Shown in pieces: positions 56,520-64,000 of a stretch of 64,000 nt of DNA; the stretch's first letter is position 1; each line of letters opens with the position of its first letter. The notes below the pieces were generated by a model. It saw only the letters and a program-made list of their open reading frames with translations, did no database searches and had not been told where the DNA came from. Source of the DNA: Streptomyces lanatus (lineage in GTDB: Bacteria > Actinomycetota > Actinomycetes > Streptomycetales > Streptomycetaceae); contig NZ_BNBM01000002.1 of assembly GCF_014655715.1 (NCBI RefSeq), positions 806,001-870,000 on the forward strand, given 5' to 3'. Both the position numbers and the translations under genes were made by a program.

Positions 56520-57905
56520 TCACCCCGCCGTCGTGATCTTCACCGTCCACGCCCCCGAAGCCGTTCGCCCCTCCACCTCCACCCGGACCCCCTCCCCCGG
56601 CACCGTGAAGCTCTCGCCCAGGCCGACCGGTGCGTCCGCGAGTGGTGGGTAGACGGATTCCTCCCAGCAGGCCTCGCTGTGGGGGTGGGCGTCGATCACC
56701 TCGACCGGTCCGCCGCCGGACTCGGTCTGGCTGCGGACCCGGTACACCAGGACCCCCTGGCGGCAGGCCTCCATGTCATTGCCGGAGGGACCGCGCGCCT
56801 CGAAGGCCAGGGCGCTGTCGGGGCCCGTACGGACGACGGCGAGCTTGACGCCGGCGCCCAGGCCGAAAGCCGACCCGGTGCCGGAGGAGGTGCGGGAGGG
56901 GTGGGTGCCGTAGGGGTCGTAGGAGTCGAAGGCGCCCCGTCTCATCGCGGCCGCCCCGGGTGGTCCCGCCTGCATCACTCGCCCCGGCCCGGCCGACAAC
57001 GGCTCCAGTGTCAGCCGCGTGGAGCCGTCGCCGTCCGCGCCCTGGACGCACACCACCTGCCGTGCGTCCAGCCAGCCCAGCTTCCACTTGTGCCAGCCGA
57101 AGAGGTCCGGTGCCATGCCGAACTGGCTGCCCATCAGGTCCCAGTCGCCGACGTAGGTGTCCCAGTCGCCCTTGCCGTCGACCGGGCGGTGGTACAGGTC
57201 GGGGAGGTCGAAGACATGGCCGGTCTCGTGGGCGAGGACGAGGCGGTCGGGTGGGTGGTTCTCGAAGACGGTGACGACGCGGCGGATGTCCTTGCCGTCG
57301 GCTCGTAGCGGGGTCTCCAGGTTGACGACCTTCGTGGCGTCCGAGTCGACGCCGGGGGCGTCCGGGTCGGCGACGAAGTAGACGACGTCGTAGCGGGAGA
57401 AGTCCACCTCACGGTCGGCCACGGCGAGTGCGTCACGGAGATAGGCCGCGCGGTCGGCGACACGCCAGTCGCGCTTTATGGCGTACGACGTCGACGGGCG
57501 CGGCATGCGCAGCCAGTGCCGCAGTGGATGGGGCCGCAGGGTGAATCTGCCGTAGGAGGCGCGTTCGAAGAAGTGGGTGGTGGCGGGGAAGTGGTCGGCC
57601 GTCAGTTCGGCGGGCGTGGTCTGTGGTGCCGAGTCGGGGAAGGACAGGAACACCATGACCGCGTCCAGTTTGCGGGTGGGGCGGGAGTAGGAGGCGTTCC
57701 AGGTGTCCAGGCCCTCGGAGTGATGGGCGTCGGTGCGTTCGAGGGCGCAGGGGGACGAGTCGAACGGCTCGGCGACCGAGGGGCCGACGACCAGGGAGGT
57801 CGCGGCGAGCGCCGACATGGTGGTGAACACGGCTGCCGGCTTGCGCAGTCGGGACCTGTCCCGCAACAGGCCCGTCCCACGGAGCAGGGGGAACTGACGC
57901 GGCAC
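56520..57905 (-). CDS. secreted M6-type metalloprotease
   Basis: 461 residues. A signal segment follows basic residues (SRLRKPAAVFTTMSALAATS, cleaved near VAEPF). The zinc motif is HETGHVFDLPDLYH (HExxH with a third His 8 residues on), typical of M6/immune inhibitor A-like peptidases, and WDLMGSQFGMAPDLFGWHKW is the following Met-turn region. The C-terminal part (about 320-461) is beta-rich, ending VEVEGRTASGAWTVKI. The GTG at 57905 has GGAGG 5 bp upstream. It probably degrades extracellular protein. It converges on tRNA-Lys. Confidence 0.88.
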   Translation of the reverse strand: MPRQFPLLRGTGLLRDRSRLRKPAAVFTTMSALAATSLVVGPSVAEPFDSSPCALERTDAHHSEGLDTWNASYSRPTRKLDAVMVFLSFPDSAPQTTPAELTADHFPATTHFFERASYGRFTLRPHPLRHWLRMPRPSTSYAIKRDWRVADRAAYLRDALAVADREVDFSRYDVVYFVADPDAPGVDSDATKVVNLETPLRADGKDIRRVVTVFENHPPDRLVLAHETGHVFDLPDLYHRPVDGKGDWDTYVGDWDLMGSQFGMAPDLFGWHKWKLGWLDARQVVCVQGADGDGSTRLTLEPLSAGPGRVMQAGPPGAAAMRRGAFDSYDPYGTHPSRTSSGTGSAFGLGAGVKLAVVRTGPDSALAFEARGPSGNDMEACRQGVLVYRVRSQTESGGGPVEVIDAHPHSEACWEESVYPPLADAPVGLGESFTVPGEGVRVEVEGRTASGAWTVKITTAG

Positions 57906-58281
57906 GTGGACCTCCGAGTGCGGTTCGCGGGACACCGCACCCAGCCTGTGTGTGATTGTCGTACTACGTCCTGTTCTGCTGCACCGGACGGGTGAGTGGG
58001 CCGGAGGCGCGTCAGGGTCGACACCCCCGATTCGCTCACGGAACGTCACAAACGGTCGGGGGCCCGAAGAAGCCGTCCACGTGCGGGCAGAAACGATCTG
58101 TCGGATGCGCGCGTTGCGCGGGAACACTGGACAGTAGGTGGAAGGGCCCGGGAGCAGCCTCTATGATCGGCACACTTTCCTGACACTTTCCCTGCACGGA
58201 CACGGCCCGGCGCCGACCGCGACCCGGCCGGCCATTGAGATGAGACCCATCCGAAGATCGAGTGCACTGCGGGAGCGAGCG
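57906..58281. promoter_or_regulatory. divergent region between protease gene and cdgA
   Basis: About 375 bp with no supported gene. It holds a short direct repeat CACTTTCC at 58173-58180 and 58184-58191 in a stretch CACACTTTCCTGACAC, and CGCGCGTTGCGCG at 58109-58121. cdgA is known to be controlled by BldD in S. coelicolor, so a BldD site is expected here, but I cannot point to it with confidence. Confidence 0.35.
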
Positions 58282-60111
58282 GTGAGCGGAACGTCCGAAG
58301 GGCCGACGCCCGCGGCAGACCTCATCCGGCCGGCCGTCACAGAGAGTAGCGCGCCGCCATCACCCGGTGCCGGTGTGCCGCCCTACTCCTCCGCCTTCTC
58401 CGCGGCGCCCCTGGCGATGGCCGTGGTGGACCGCGAGGGCCTGGTGGCCGGCGCCAATCCGACCTTCGCCGATCTGCTGGGTACGGCCCAGGCGGACCTG
58501 ACCGGTTCCGTCGCCGCCGACCTGGTGGACCTGGCCTCAGACACCCGGACCTGGCAGGCGTACCGCGAGGTGCTGCGCGGCCGGCAGGCCGAACTGCGGT
58601 GCACCCGCCGCATCAAGCACCCGGCGGGACACTTCCTGTGGGTGCAGGTCACGGTCGCGCCGCTGCCCGGCGACGCGTCCGGCGGTGTCCTGCTGTCCCT
58701 GTCCGACATCAGCGCCCACCGCGAACTCCAGGCGCGGCTGCGGCACTTGCAGATGTACGACCCGGTGACCCGGCTGCCCAACCGCACGCTGTTCTTCGAG
58801 CGGCTGTCGGCGGCGCTGGAGGTGGAGTCGTACGACGAGAGCGGCACCACCGGCCGAATCGGCCTGTGCTACCTGGACCTTGACGGCTTCAAGGCGATCA
58901 ACGACACACTCGGCAACCGCGTCGGCGACAAGCTGCTGGCCGCCGTCGCCGAGCGGCTCACACACTGCGCCGAGGAGGCGGGACACGCCCGCTCCAGCCC
59001 GCCGCTGGTGGCCCGGCTCGGCGGGGACGAGTTCGCCCTGCTGGTCGAGGACTCGACGGGCACCGAGCAACTCGCCGACCTCGCCGAGTCGGTGCTCGAC
59101 GCGCTGCGCGCCCCCTTCGACATCGCCGGCCGGCGTCTGTCGGTGTCGGCCTCGATCGGCGTCGTCGAACGGCACGCGGCCGGCACCAGCCCCACCGCCC
59201 TGATGCAGGCCGCCGATACGACGCTGTACTGGGCGAAGACCGACGGCAAGGACCGCTGGACGCTGTTCGACCCCGAGCGCAACGCCCACCTCATCACCCG
59301 TCAGGCCCTCGCCGCCACGCTGCGCCCGGCCATCGAGCGCGGTGAGTTCGCCCTGGAGTACCAGCCGTTGGTGGCCATGGAGGACGGGCGGCTGCGCGGT
59401 GTGGAGGCGTTGGTCCGCTGGAAACATCCTCAGTTCGGCGTACTGGCGCCGAATCGGTTCATCGGACTGGCGGAGGAAGATGGCTCGATCGTTCCGCTGG
59501 GCCGCTGGATCCTGGCGACCGCCTGCCGTCAGGCCCGCGCCTGGCAGGTGGCGCATCCCGATGAGCCGCCGATCTTCGTGAGCGTGAACGTCGCGGTGCG
59601 CCAGGTCTGGGACTCCGACCTGGTGGCGGACGTGGCCCGCATCCTCGACGAGACGGAACTCGCCCCGCATCTGCTCCAGTTGGAGCTGACCGAGTCGGCC
59701 GTCATGGGCTCGGCGGGACGACCCCTCCAGGACCTCCAGGCGCTCAGCGACATGGGCGTACGCATCGCGATCGACGACTTCGGCACGGGCTACTCGAATC
59801 TCGCGTATCTGAGCCGGCTGCCGGTGTCGGTGCTGAAGCTGGACGGTTCCTTCGTACGGGGCTTCCAGTACGAGAGCGACAGCAGCGCCGCCGCCGCCGA
59901 GTTGCCGCCGAACCCGGCCGACGAGGTCGTCGTCGAGGCGATGATCCAGCTGGCGCACCGGCTGGGTCTGACGGTCACCGCGGAGTGCGTGGAGACGCTG
60001 GCGCAGGCCTCACGACTGCGCCGGATCGGCTGCGACACCGGCCAGGGGTGGCTGTACTCGCGGCCGGTGCCGCCGGATCGTATCTCCGAGTTGCTGGGTG
60101 TGCGGGTGTGA
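58282..60111 (+). CDS. cdgA: CdgA, PAS-GGDEF-EAL cyclic di-GMP enzyme
   Basis: 609 residues. An N-terminal PAS-PAC module (about 40-160: AAPLAMAVVDREGLVAGANP, FLWVQVTVAPLPG) is followed by GGDEF (intact motif at 247-251, ARLGGDEFALL) and EAL (375-377, GVEALVRWKH; later RIAIDDFGTGYSNLAYLS). Both motifs are complete, so both synthesis and breakdown of c-di-GMP are possible. From memory this is the S. coelicolor cdgA (SCO2817) position, a BldD target that affects development. The GTG at 58282 has GGGAG 6 bp upstream; in-frame earlier ATGs exist. Confidence 0.92.
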   Translation: MSGTSEGPTPAADLIRPAVTESSAPPSPGAGVPPYSSAFSAAPLAMAVVDREGLVAGANPTFADLLGTAQADLTGSVAADLVDLASDTRTWQAYREVLRGRQAELRCTRRIKHPAGHFLWVQVTVAPLPGDASGGVLLSLSDISAHRELQARLRHLQMYDPVTRLPNRTLFFERLSAALEVESYDESGTTGRIGLCYLDLDGFKAINDTLGNRVGDKLLAAVAERLTHCAEEAGHARSSPPLVARLGGDEFALLVEDSTGTEQLADLAESVLDALRAPFDIAGRRLSVSASIGVVERHAAGTSPTALMQAADTTLYWAKTDGKDRWTLFDPERNAHLITRQALAATLRPAIERGEFALEYQPLVAMEDGRLRGVEALVRWKHPQFGVLAPNRFIGLAEEDGSIVPLGRWILATACRQARAWQVAHPDEPPIFVSVNVAVRQVWDSDLVADVARILDETELAPHLLQLELTESAVMGSAGRPLQDLQALSDMGVRIAIDDFGTGYSNLAYLSRLPVSVLKLDGSFVRGFQYESDSSAAAAELPPNPADEVVVEAMIQLAHRLGLTVTAECVETLAQASRLRRIGCDTGQGWLYSRPVPPDRISELLGVRV

Positions 60112-60118
60112 GGGTTTC

Positions 60119-61207
60119 TCAGGCCCTCGGCAGTCCATAGGCGTCCGCGATGAGTTCGTAGGAACGCAGGCGGATGTCCATGCCGGGCGCGTTGCCGGTG
60201 ATCATCAACTCGTCGGCGCCGGTGCGCTTCTGGAGGTCGTCGAGGCCGGCGCGGACCTCGTCGGCGGTGCCGTGGACGATGTTGGCGTTCCAGGAGTCGG
60301 CGAACTCGCGCTCCATCGGCGTGAATTCGTACGCCTCGGCCTCCTCCGGGGTGGGGATCAGGCCGGGGCGGCCGGTGCGCAGGCGGACCATGCTGAGCGC
60401 GGCGGCCTTGATCTGGCGCCGGGCCTCCTTCTCGTCGTCGGTGGCCAGTGCGGAGACGCCGATGACGGCGTACGGGCGGTCGAGGGCGGCGGAGGGCTGG
60501 AAGGACTCCCGGTACAGGTCCAGGGCCGGGATGGTGTTGCGGGCCGAGAAGTGGTGCGCGAAGGCGAACGGCAGGCCGAGGACCGCGGCCAGACGGGCGC
60601 TGAAGCCGGAGGAGCCCAGCAGCCAGACCGGCGGGCGGTGCGGGGACTGGACGCCGCCGGGCGAGGTCGCCTGGACCGGGCCGGGGACGGCGTGGATACG
60701 GCGGTAGGGGTGGCCGTCCGGGAAGTCGTCGTCGAGGAAGCGGGTGAGCTCGGCGAGCTGCTCGGGGAAGTCGTCGGCGCCTTCGTTCAGGTGGTCGGTG
60801 CGGCGCAGGGCGGCCGCGGTGGCGCCGTCCGTGCCGGGGGCGCGGCCCAGGCCCAGGTCGATCCGACCCGGGGCCATGGCCTCCAGGGTGCCGAACTGTT
60901 CCGCGATGACCAGTGGGGCGTGGTTGGGGAGCATCACGCCGCCGGAGCCCAGGCGGATGCGGTCCGTGTGGGCGGCGAGGTGGGCGAGGATCACGGCGGG
61001 CGAGGAGGAGGCGACGCCGGGCATCGAGTGGTGCTCGGCGACCCAGTACCGGTGGAAGCCGCGGGACTCCGCGAGACGGGCCAGCTCGACGCTGGTGCGC
61101 AGGGCGTCGGTGGCGGTGCGGCCGGAGCTGACCGTGACCAGGTCCAGCACGGAGAGGGGGACGGGGGCGGTGCCCTGTGTCTCGCCTCGGATCTCGTCTG
61201 CCGTCAC
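60119..61207 (-). CDS. LLM-class flavin-dependent oxidoreductase
   Basis: 362 residues of the bacterial luciferase-like monooxygenase superfamily. The family start is [20 protein letters not shown], then [38 protein letters not shown] and [11 protein letters not shown]. The C-terminal half has [20 protein letters not shown]. The cofactor may be FMN or F420 and the substrate is unknown. It is convergent with cdgA, 7 bp apart. Confidence 0.88.
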   Translation of the reverse strand: MTADEIRGETQGTAPVPLSVLDLVTVSSGRTATDALRTSVELARLAESRGFHRYWVAEHHSMPGVASSSPAVILAHLAAHTDRIRLGSGGVMLPNHAPLVIAEQFGTLEAMAPGRIDLGLGRAPGTDGATAAALRRTDHLNEGADDFPEQLAELTRFLDDDFPDGHPYRRIHAVPGPVQATSPGGVQSPHRPPVWLLGSSGFSARLAAVLGLPFAFAHHFSARNTIPALDLYRESFQPSAALDRPYAVIGVSALATDDEKEARRQIKAAALSMVRLRTGRPGLIPTPEEAEAYEFTPMEREFADSWNANIVHGTADEVRAGLDDLQKRTGADELMITGNAPGMDIRLRSYELIADAYGLPRA

Positions 61208-61311
61208 CTGGTGCCTCCTGCTGTTTCGCCGTGCGGTTGGTCGTCAGCGCGGTTAACAGGAGGCTGTCTCCGGTTTATTCCCTCGCCCCCGCCGCCCCTA
61301 CCCGTCCCATC

Positions 61312-61330
61312 CTGGGGGCTGCGCCCCCAG
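61312..61330. repeat. dispersed Streptomyces hairpin element
   Basis: CTGGGGGC-TGC-GCCCCCAG is a perfect 8-bp stem with a 3-base loop. I recognise this hairpin, followed by ACCCCC, as a common intergenic element of Streptomyces, probably a terminator. Confidence 0.6.
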
Positions 61331-61361
61331 ACCCCCGCTACCGGCCCTGAAGGGGCCTTGT

Positions 61362-61609
61362 CCTCAAACGCCGGACGGGCTGAAGGATCGCGGGCCTGCG
61401 CCGAGAACACGCCGCGCCCGTATGCCGCCCCCAGCGGGTGGGTGGGGCCAGGGACGGCAGGAACTCGGCCTCAGGCGCCGGACGAACTGAAGGACTACGG
61501 GCCCGCGCCGAGAACAAGCCGCGCCCGTGCGCCACCCCCAGCGCGTGGGCAGGGACCAGCGACGGCAGGAACTCGCCCTCAAACGCCGGACGGGCTGAGG
61601 GATGCGGCA
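61362..61609. repeat. 107-bp tandem repeat with a dispersed 20-bp motif
   Basis: Units start at 61362, 61469 and 61577 with CCTCAAACGCCGGACGGGCT (unit 2 has CCTCAGGCGCCGGACGAACT). They share CGCCGAGAACA, CCGCGCCCGT and CGGCAGGAACTCG. The spacing is 107 and 108 bp; the third copy is cut short by the start of the next gene's 3' end. The same 20-bp motif lies at 28219 between adpA and orn. No coding gene fits this stretch. Confidence 0.85.
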
Positions 61610-62341
61610 CTAAACCTGCACGATCGGCTCCCGGGTGAACAGCGCCCCGAGTGCCGGTGCGTTCACCCTGCGGTCCGTCAGGCGCAGTGCCTCCCACACG
61701 GTGACCTGGTTGGCGGTGAGGACCGGCTTGCCCAGCTCGCGCTCCAGGGCGGGGATGTGGGCGGCGGTGTGCAGGGCCGTGTCCGGCAGCAGGATCACCT
61801 CCGCGTCCGCCGTGTCCGCCTCCTTGGCCAGCGCGAACACCTCGGCCTCGCCCCAGGTGCCGACCTCGGCGGCCGTGATGATCCCGGAGCCGCGCACCGA
61901 CAGCACCTCGGCGCCCCCGGCCGTGAGGAACTCCGCGAAGAGCGCGGCCACGTCGTCGGGGTAGGTCGCGCCGACCGCCACCCGCCGTACGCCGAGCTCC
62001 CGTACGGCGTGGACAAAGGCGAAGGACGTCGACGAGGCCGGCATGCCCGCGGTGACGGCGAGGGTGCGCACCTGCTCATGGGCGCCGTCCCAGCCGTAGA
62101 CGAAGCTGCCCGAGGTGCACGCCCACACCACCGCCTCGGCACCCGTCAGCCGCAGCGCCTCCACGCCCGCCGCGAGCCGCTCCGCGGAGCCCATCCGCAG
62201 CAGAGCGTCCACCCGGTGCGCGTCCTCGCCGATGTCGGTGTGCACCAGGTCGACCCGGACGCCCCCGCCCAGCAGCTGTTCGATGCGCGGATAGTCGTCC
62301 TCGGCGGAATGGCCCGGGTAGAGAAATCCGAGTGCGGTCAT
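61610..62341 (-). CDS. Asp/Glu racemase-superfamily protein, one catalytic cysteine
   Basis: 243 residues of the Asp/Glu/hydantoin racemase superfamily (maleate isomerase / arylmalonate decarboxylase branch). The N-terminal active-site cysteine is present (AVVWACTSGSFVYG). The place of the second cysteine reads LLPDTALHT, without Cys, so it cannot be a normal two-cysteine racemase. KPVLTANQVTVWEALRL follows. A single-cysteine decarboxylase-like or non-catalytic role is possible. It is read downstream of its paralogue, 22 bp apart. Confidence 0.8.
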   Translation of the reverse strand: MTALGFLYPGHSAEDDYPRIEQLLGGGVRVDLVHTDIGEDAHRVDALLRMGSAERLAAGVEALRLTGAEAVVWACTSGSFVYGWDGAHEQVRTLAVTAGMPASSTSFAFVHAVRELGVRRVAVGATYPDDVAALFAEFLTAGGAEVLSVRGSGIITAAEVGTWGEAEVFALAKEADTADAEVILLPDTALHTAAHIPALERELGKPVLTANQVTVWEALRLTDRRVNAPALGALFTREPIVQV

Positions 62342-62363
62342 GTCAGCCTTTCTCCGTCCACTG

Positions 62364-63182
62364 CTACTGCTGTTCCTGCTCGGGAAGATCAGGCACGTCC
62401 GGGAGCACGGGCCCGCTGCGGGTCGTCGGGTCGATCCGGGCCGCCGGATCGATCAGCGCCTGATAGGACCCCACCGCCCGAGTACCCAGCCTGCGCAGCG
62501 CGGCCCACATCGTCACCTGGTTGGCCGAGAGAACCGGGATGCGCAGTTCCGCCTCCAGCTGGGGGATCACGTCGTAGGTCGGGAGGTTGGTGCAGCTGAT
62601 GAACAGGGCGTCGGCGACGCCGCGCACGGCGGTGCGGGCCATGTCGGCCACATCGCGGTACGGGACTTTCCAGATGTGCCGGGTCAGCCCCATGAAGGCG
62701 CACCCGGTGACCGTGATCCCCGCCTCGGCGACGTACTCCTCCAGGGCCCGGGTGACCGACACGGTGTACGGCGTCACCAGCGCGACCCGCCGTACGCCGA
62801 GCTCGGCGAGCGCCTCCAGCAGGGCGCCCGAGGTGGTGACGGACGGCACCGCGCCCGCCTGTGTCATCGCCTCGCACATCGCCCGCTCGCCCGCGATGCC
62901 GCCGACGAAACTGCCGGAGGTACAGGCGTAGGCGACGACCTCGGGCGAGATCGCGGTCAGGGTGCGGACGCCGTCGCCGAGCGTCTCGTGTTCGCTGACC
63001 AGACGTGCCAGATCCAGGCTGACCTCGACCGGGACGTACGGCGTCCGGGTCAGATGCAGCGAGACCTCGTCCGGGACCCAGCGCCACAGCTCTCGGTCCA
63101 GTGCGAAGTCGAACGGCGCGACGACTCCGACACCGCGCTGCGGCAACGGTCCGCCGAGGAAGGAGATGTCCATGGAGCTCAT
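62364..63182 (-). CDS. Asp/Glu racemase-superfamily protein, two catalytic cysteines
   Basis: About 272 residues (start ATG 63182; GTG 63200 or ATG 63173 possible). Both active-site cysteines are present (VVAYACTSGSFVGG and DALFISCTNLPTYD), as in maleate cis-trans isomerase and Asp/Glu racemases. VLSANQVTMWAALRRLG follows, and the tail of about 25 residues is acidic and Pro-rich. It is the first gene of a pair with the single-cysteine paralogue and diverges from a 2-hydroxyacid dehydrogenase. Maleate, nicotinate-pathway or arylmalonate substrates are all possible. Confidence 0.85.
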   Translation of the reverse strand: MSSMDISFLGGPLPQRGVGVVAPFDFALDRELWRWVPDEVSLHLTRTPYVPVEVSLDLARLVSEHETLGDGVRTLTAISPEVVAYACTSGSFVGGIAGERAMCEAMTQAGAVPSVTTSGALLEALAELGVRRVALVTPYTVSVTRALEEYVAEAGITVTGCAFMGLTRHIWKVPYRDVADMARTAVRGVADALFISCTNLPTYDVIPQLEAELRIPVLSANQVTMWAALRRLGTRAVGSYQALIDPAARIDPTTRSGPVLPDVPDLPEQEQQ

Positions 63183-63380
63183 GGCAGGCACCGCCCTCAC
63201 TACGAGAAACAGGTGAGCAACGGACCGTACTTAACGCCCGTGTTGACGAAGGTAGGTTCGGGTGCGAGCGTGGTCAAACCTCGCATGTCAGACGGCCGTC
63301 CCTTCCAGTAGAACTCCTTGGGACGGCGTCCGCACACCCCCGAGAAACGGCCTTCGCGACCCCTGGAGAAGCGACCCCGA

Positions 63381-64000
63381 ATGACCTCGCCCGGCGCCCC
63401 GCCCACGCTCCTCGTCCTCGATGCCGAACCCCTCCCCCGCCTCGGCCGCCTCACGGGCCGCGCCCGTGTCGAACACGCCGACCCGTCGACGCTCGCCGCA
63501 CGCCTGCCGCACGCCGATGTGCTCCTGGTCTGGGACTTCACCTCGCACGCCGTACGTCACGCCTGGCCCGGCGAGGGGCCCCGGCCGCGCTGGGTGCACA
63601 CGGCGAGCGCGGGGGTGGACCATCTGATGTGCCCGGAGCTGACCGAGTCCGACACCGTGGTCACCAACGCGCGCGGGATCTTCGACCAGCCGATCGCCGA
63701 GTACGTCGCCGCGCTGGTGCTGGCGATGGCCAAGGATCTGCCGCGGACCCTGGATCTCCAGCGGGGCCGGGAGTGGCGGCACCGGGAAGGGCAGCGCGTC
63801 GCGGGCACGCGCGCGTGCGTCGTCGGGTCCGGGCCCATCGGCCGTACGATCGTCCGCACGCTGAAGGCGCTCGACGTCACCACCGCGCTGGTCGGACGGG
63901 TCCCGCGCACCGGGATCCACGGCCCCGACGATCTCGACCGGCTGCTGTCCCGCGCCGACTGGGTGATCTCGGCGGCGCCGCTCACCGAGCAGACGCACGG
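63381..64000 (+). CDS. D-isomer 2-hydroxyacid dehydrogenase, cut off by window end
   Basis: The first 206 residues are visible; the stop lies beyond the window. The frame begins MTSPGAPPTLLVLDAEPLPR. Residues WVHTASAGVDHLMCPEL and VVTNARGIFDQPIAEYVAAL form the catalytic-domain start, and ACVVGSGPIGRTIVRTLKAL is the NAD-binding Rossmann loop. The enzyme would interconvert a 2-oxo acid and a D-2-hydroxy acid. GGAGAAG precedes the ATG. It diverges from the racemase-superfamily genes, which may make or use related acids. Confidence 0.85.
   Translation, partial: MTSPGAPPTLLVLDAEPLPRLGRLTGRARVEHADPSTLAARLPHADVLLVWDFTSHAVRHAWPGEGPRPRWVHTASAGVDHLMCPELTESDTVVTNARGIFDQPIAEYVAALVLAMAKDLPRTLDLQRGREWRHREGQRVAGTRACVVGSGPIGRTIVRTLKALDVTTALVGRVPRTGIHGPDDLDRLLSRADWVISAAPLTEQTH

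Noticed and set aside
61208..61609. Short open frames in the 107-bp repeat region (about 70-120 residues on both strands)
   Set aside because: Composed of the tandem repeats, no start with a ribosome site, and overlapping frames on both strands.

Overview
The window is a stretch of a Streptomyces chromosome. The base composition is very GC-rich, gene starts are often GTG or leaderless, and adpA carries a TTA (bldA-dependent) codon. The gene order accD1-accA1-hmgL-acdH, desE/desF, desABCD, hexosaminidase, glmS2, adpA-orn, cebR-cebEFG-bglC and cdgA matches, as I remember it, the S. coelicolor SCO277x-SCO282x neighbourhood. I see no insertion sequence, phage gene, integrase or CRISPR array. It reads as core chromosome with a few species-variable stretches.

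Layout. 0-7 kb: a gene tail, a membrane acyltransferase, TesB thioesterase, acyl-CoA dehydrogenase, a PPOX-fold protein, a DedA protein and a NarL-type two-component pair. 6.6-13 kb: a TetR regulator (AccR-like) divergent from a four-gene leucine/acyl-CoA catabolic operon, with two 16-bp operator-like palindromes between them. 13-20.3 kb: the desferrioxamine region, with two iron boxes, a lipoprotein receptor, a siderophore-interacting reductase and desABCD in a tightly overlapping operon. 20.3-27.3 kb: a secreted GH20 hexosaminidase with a DasR-like site, a DUF4429/SHOCT protein, a Tat-exported metallophosphoesterase, a small conserved protein, glmS2 and a GNAT enzyme. 27.3-33 kb: tRNA-His, orn, adpA, a small membrane protein, a universal stress protein, a GPR1/FUN34/YaaH-like protein and a sulfotransferase. 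33.1-33.9 kb: a decayed, apparently non-coding array of four tandem repeats of about 170-213 bp. 33.9-40 kb: the cellobiose/cellotriose uptake and hydrolysis cluster (cebR, cebEFG, bglC) with two CebR operators. 40-46 kb: a beta-helical membrane protein, a secreted CBM2-GH18 chitinase and an OmpR-type two-component pair. 46-50 kb: a spermidine synthase-like protein, unknown proteins, an HTH/TPR regulator and a histidine phosphatase. 50-55 kb: a PAP2/Aur1-type membrane enzyme followed by a three-gene operon coding for a RecB/Cas4-like nuclease with cysteines placed like an Fe-S cluster, an unknown protein with a probable beta-barrel end, and an Upf1/Dna2-type SF1 helicase. 55-64 kb: small conserved proteins, tRNA-Lys, a secreted M6-like protease, the PAS-GGDEF-EAL protein CdgA, a luciferase-like oxidoreductase, a 107-bp tandem repeat, two Asp/Glu-racemase-superfamily proteins and a truncated D-2-hydroxyacid dehydrogenase.

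How the genes work together. Much of the window deals with soil polymers and nutrients: chitin and GlcNAc (chitinase, hexosaminidase, GlmS2), cellulose (ceb-bglC), leucine and acyl-CoA turnover, and iron acquisition. It also holds developmental control genes (adpA, orn, cdgA). Orn lies immediately downstream of adpA, and CdgA makes or breaks c-di-GMP, whose breakdown product pGpG is cleared by oligoribonuclease.

The most interesting item is the 50.9-55 kb nuclease-barrel-helicase operon. It looks like the parts of a Dna2-type enzyme spread over three coupled genes, and the last gene's 3' end is duplicated as an 86-bp direct repeat. The 33-kb repeat array is the most unexplained non-coding feature.
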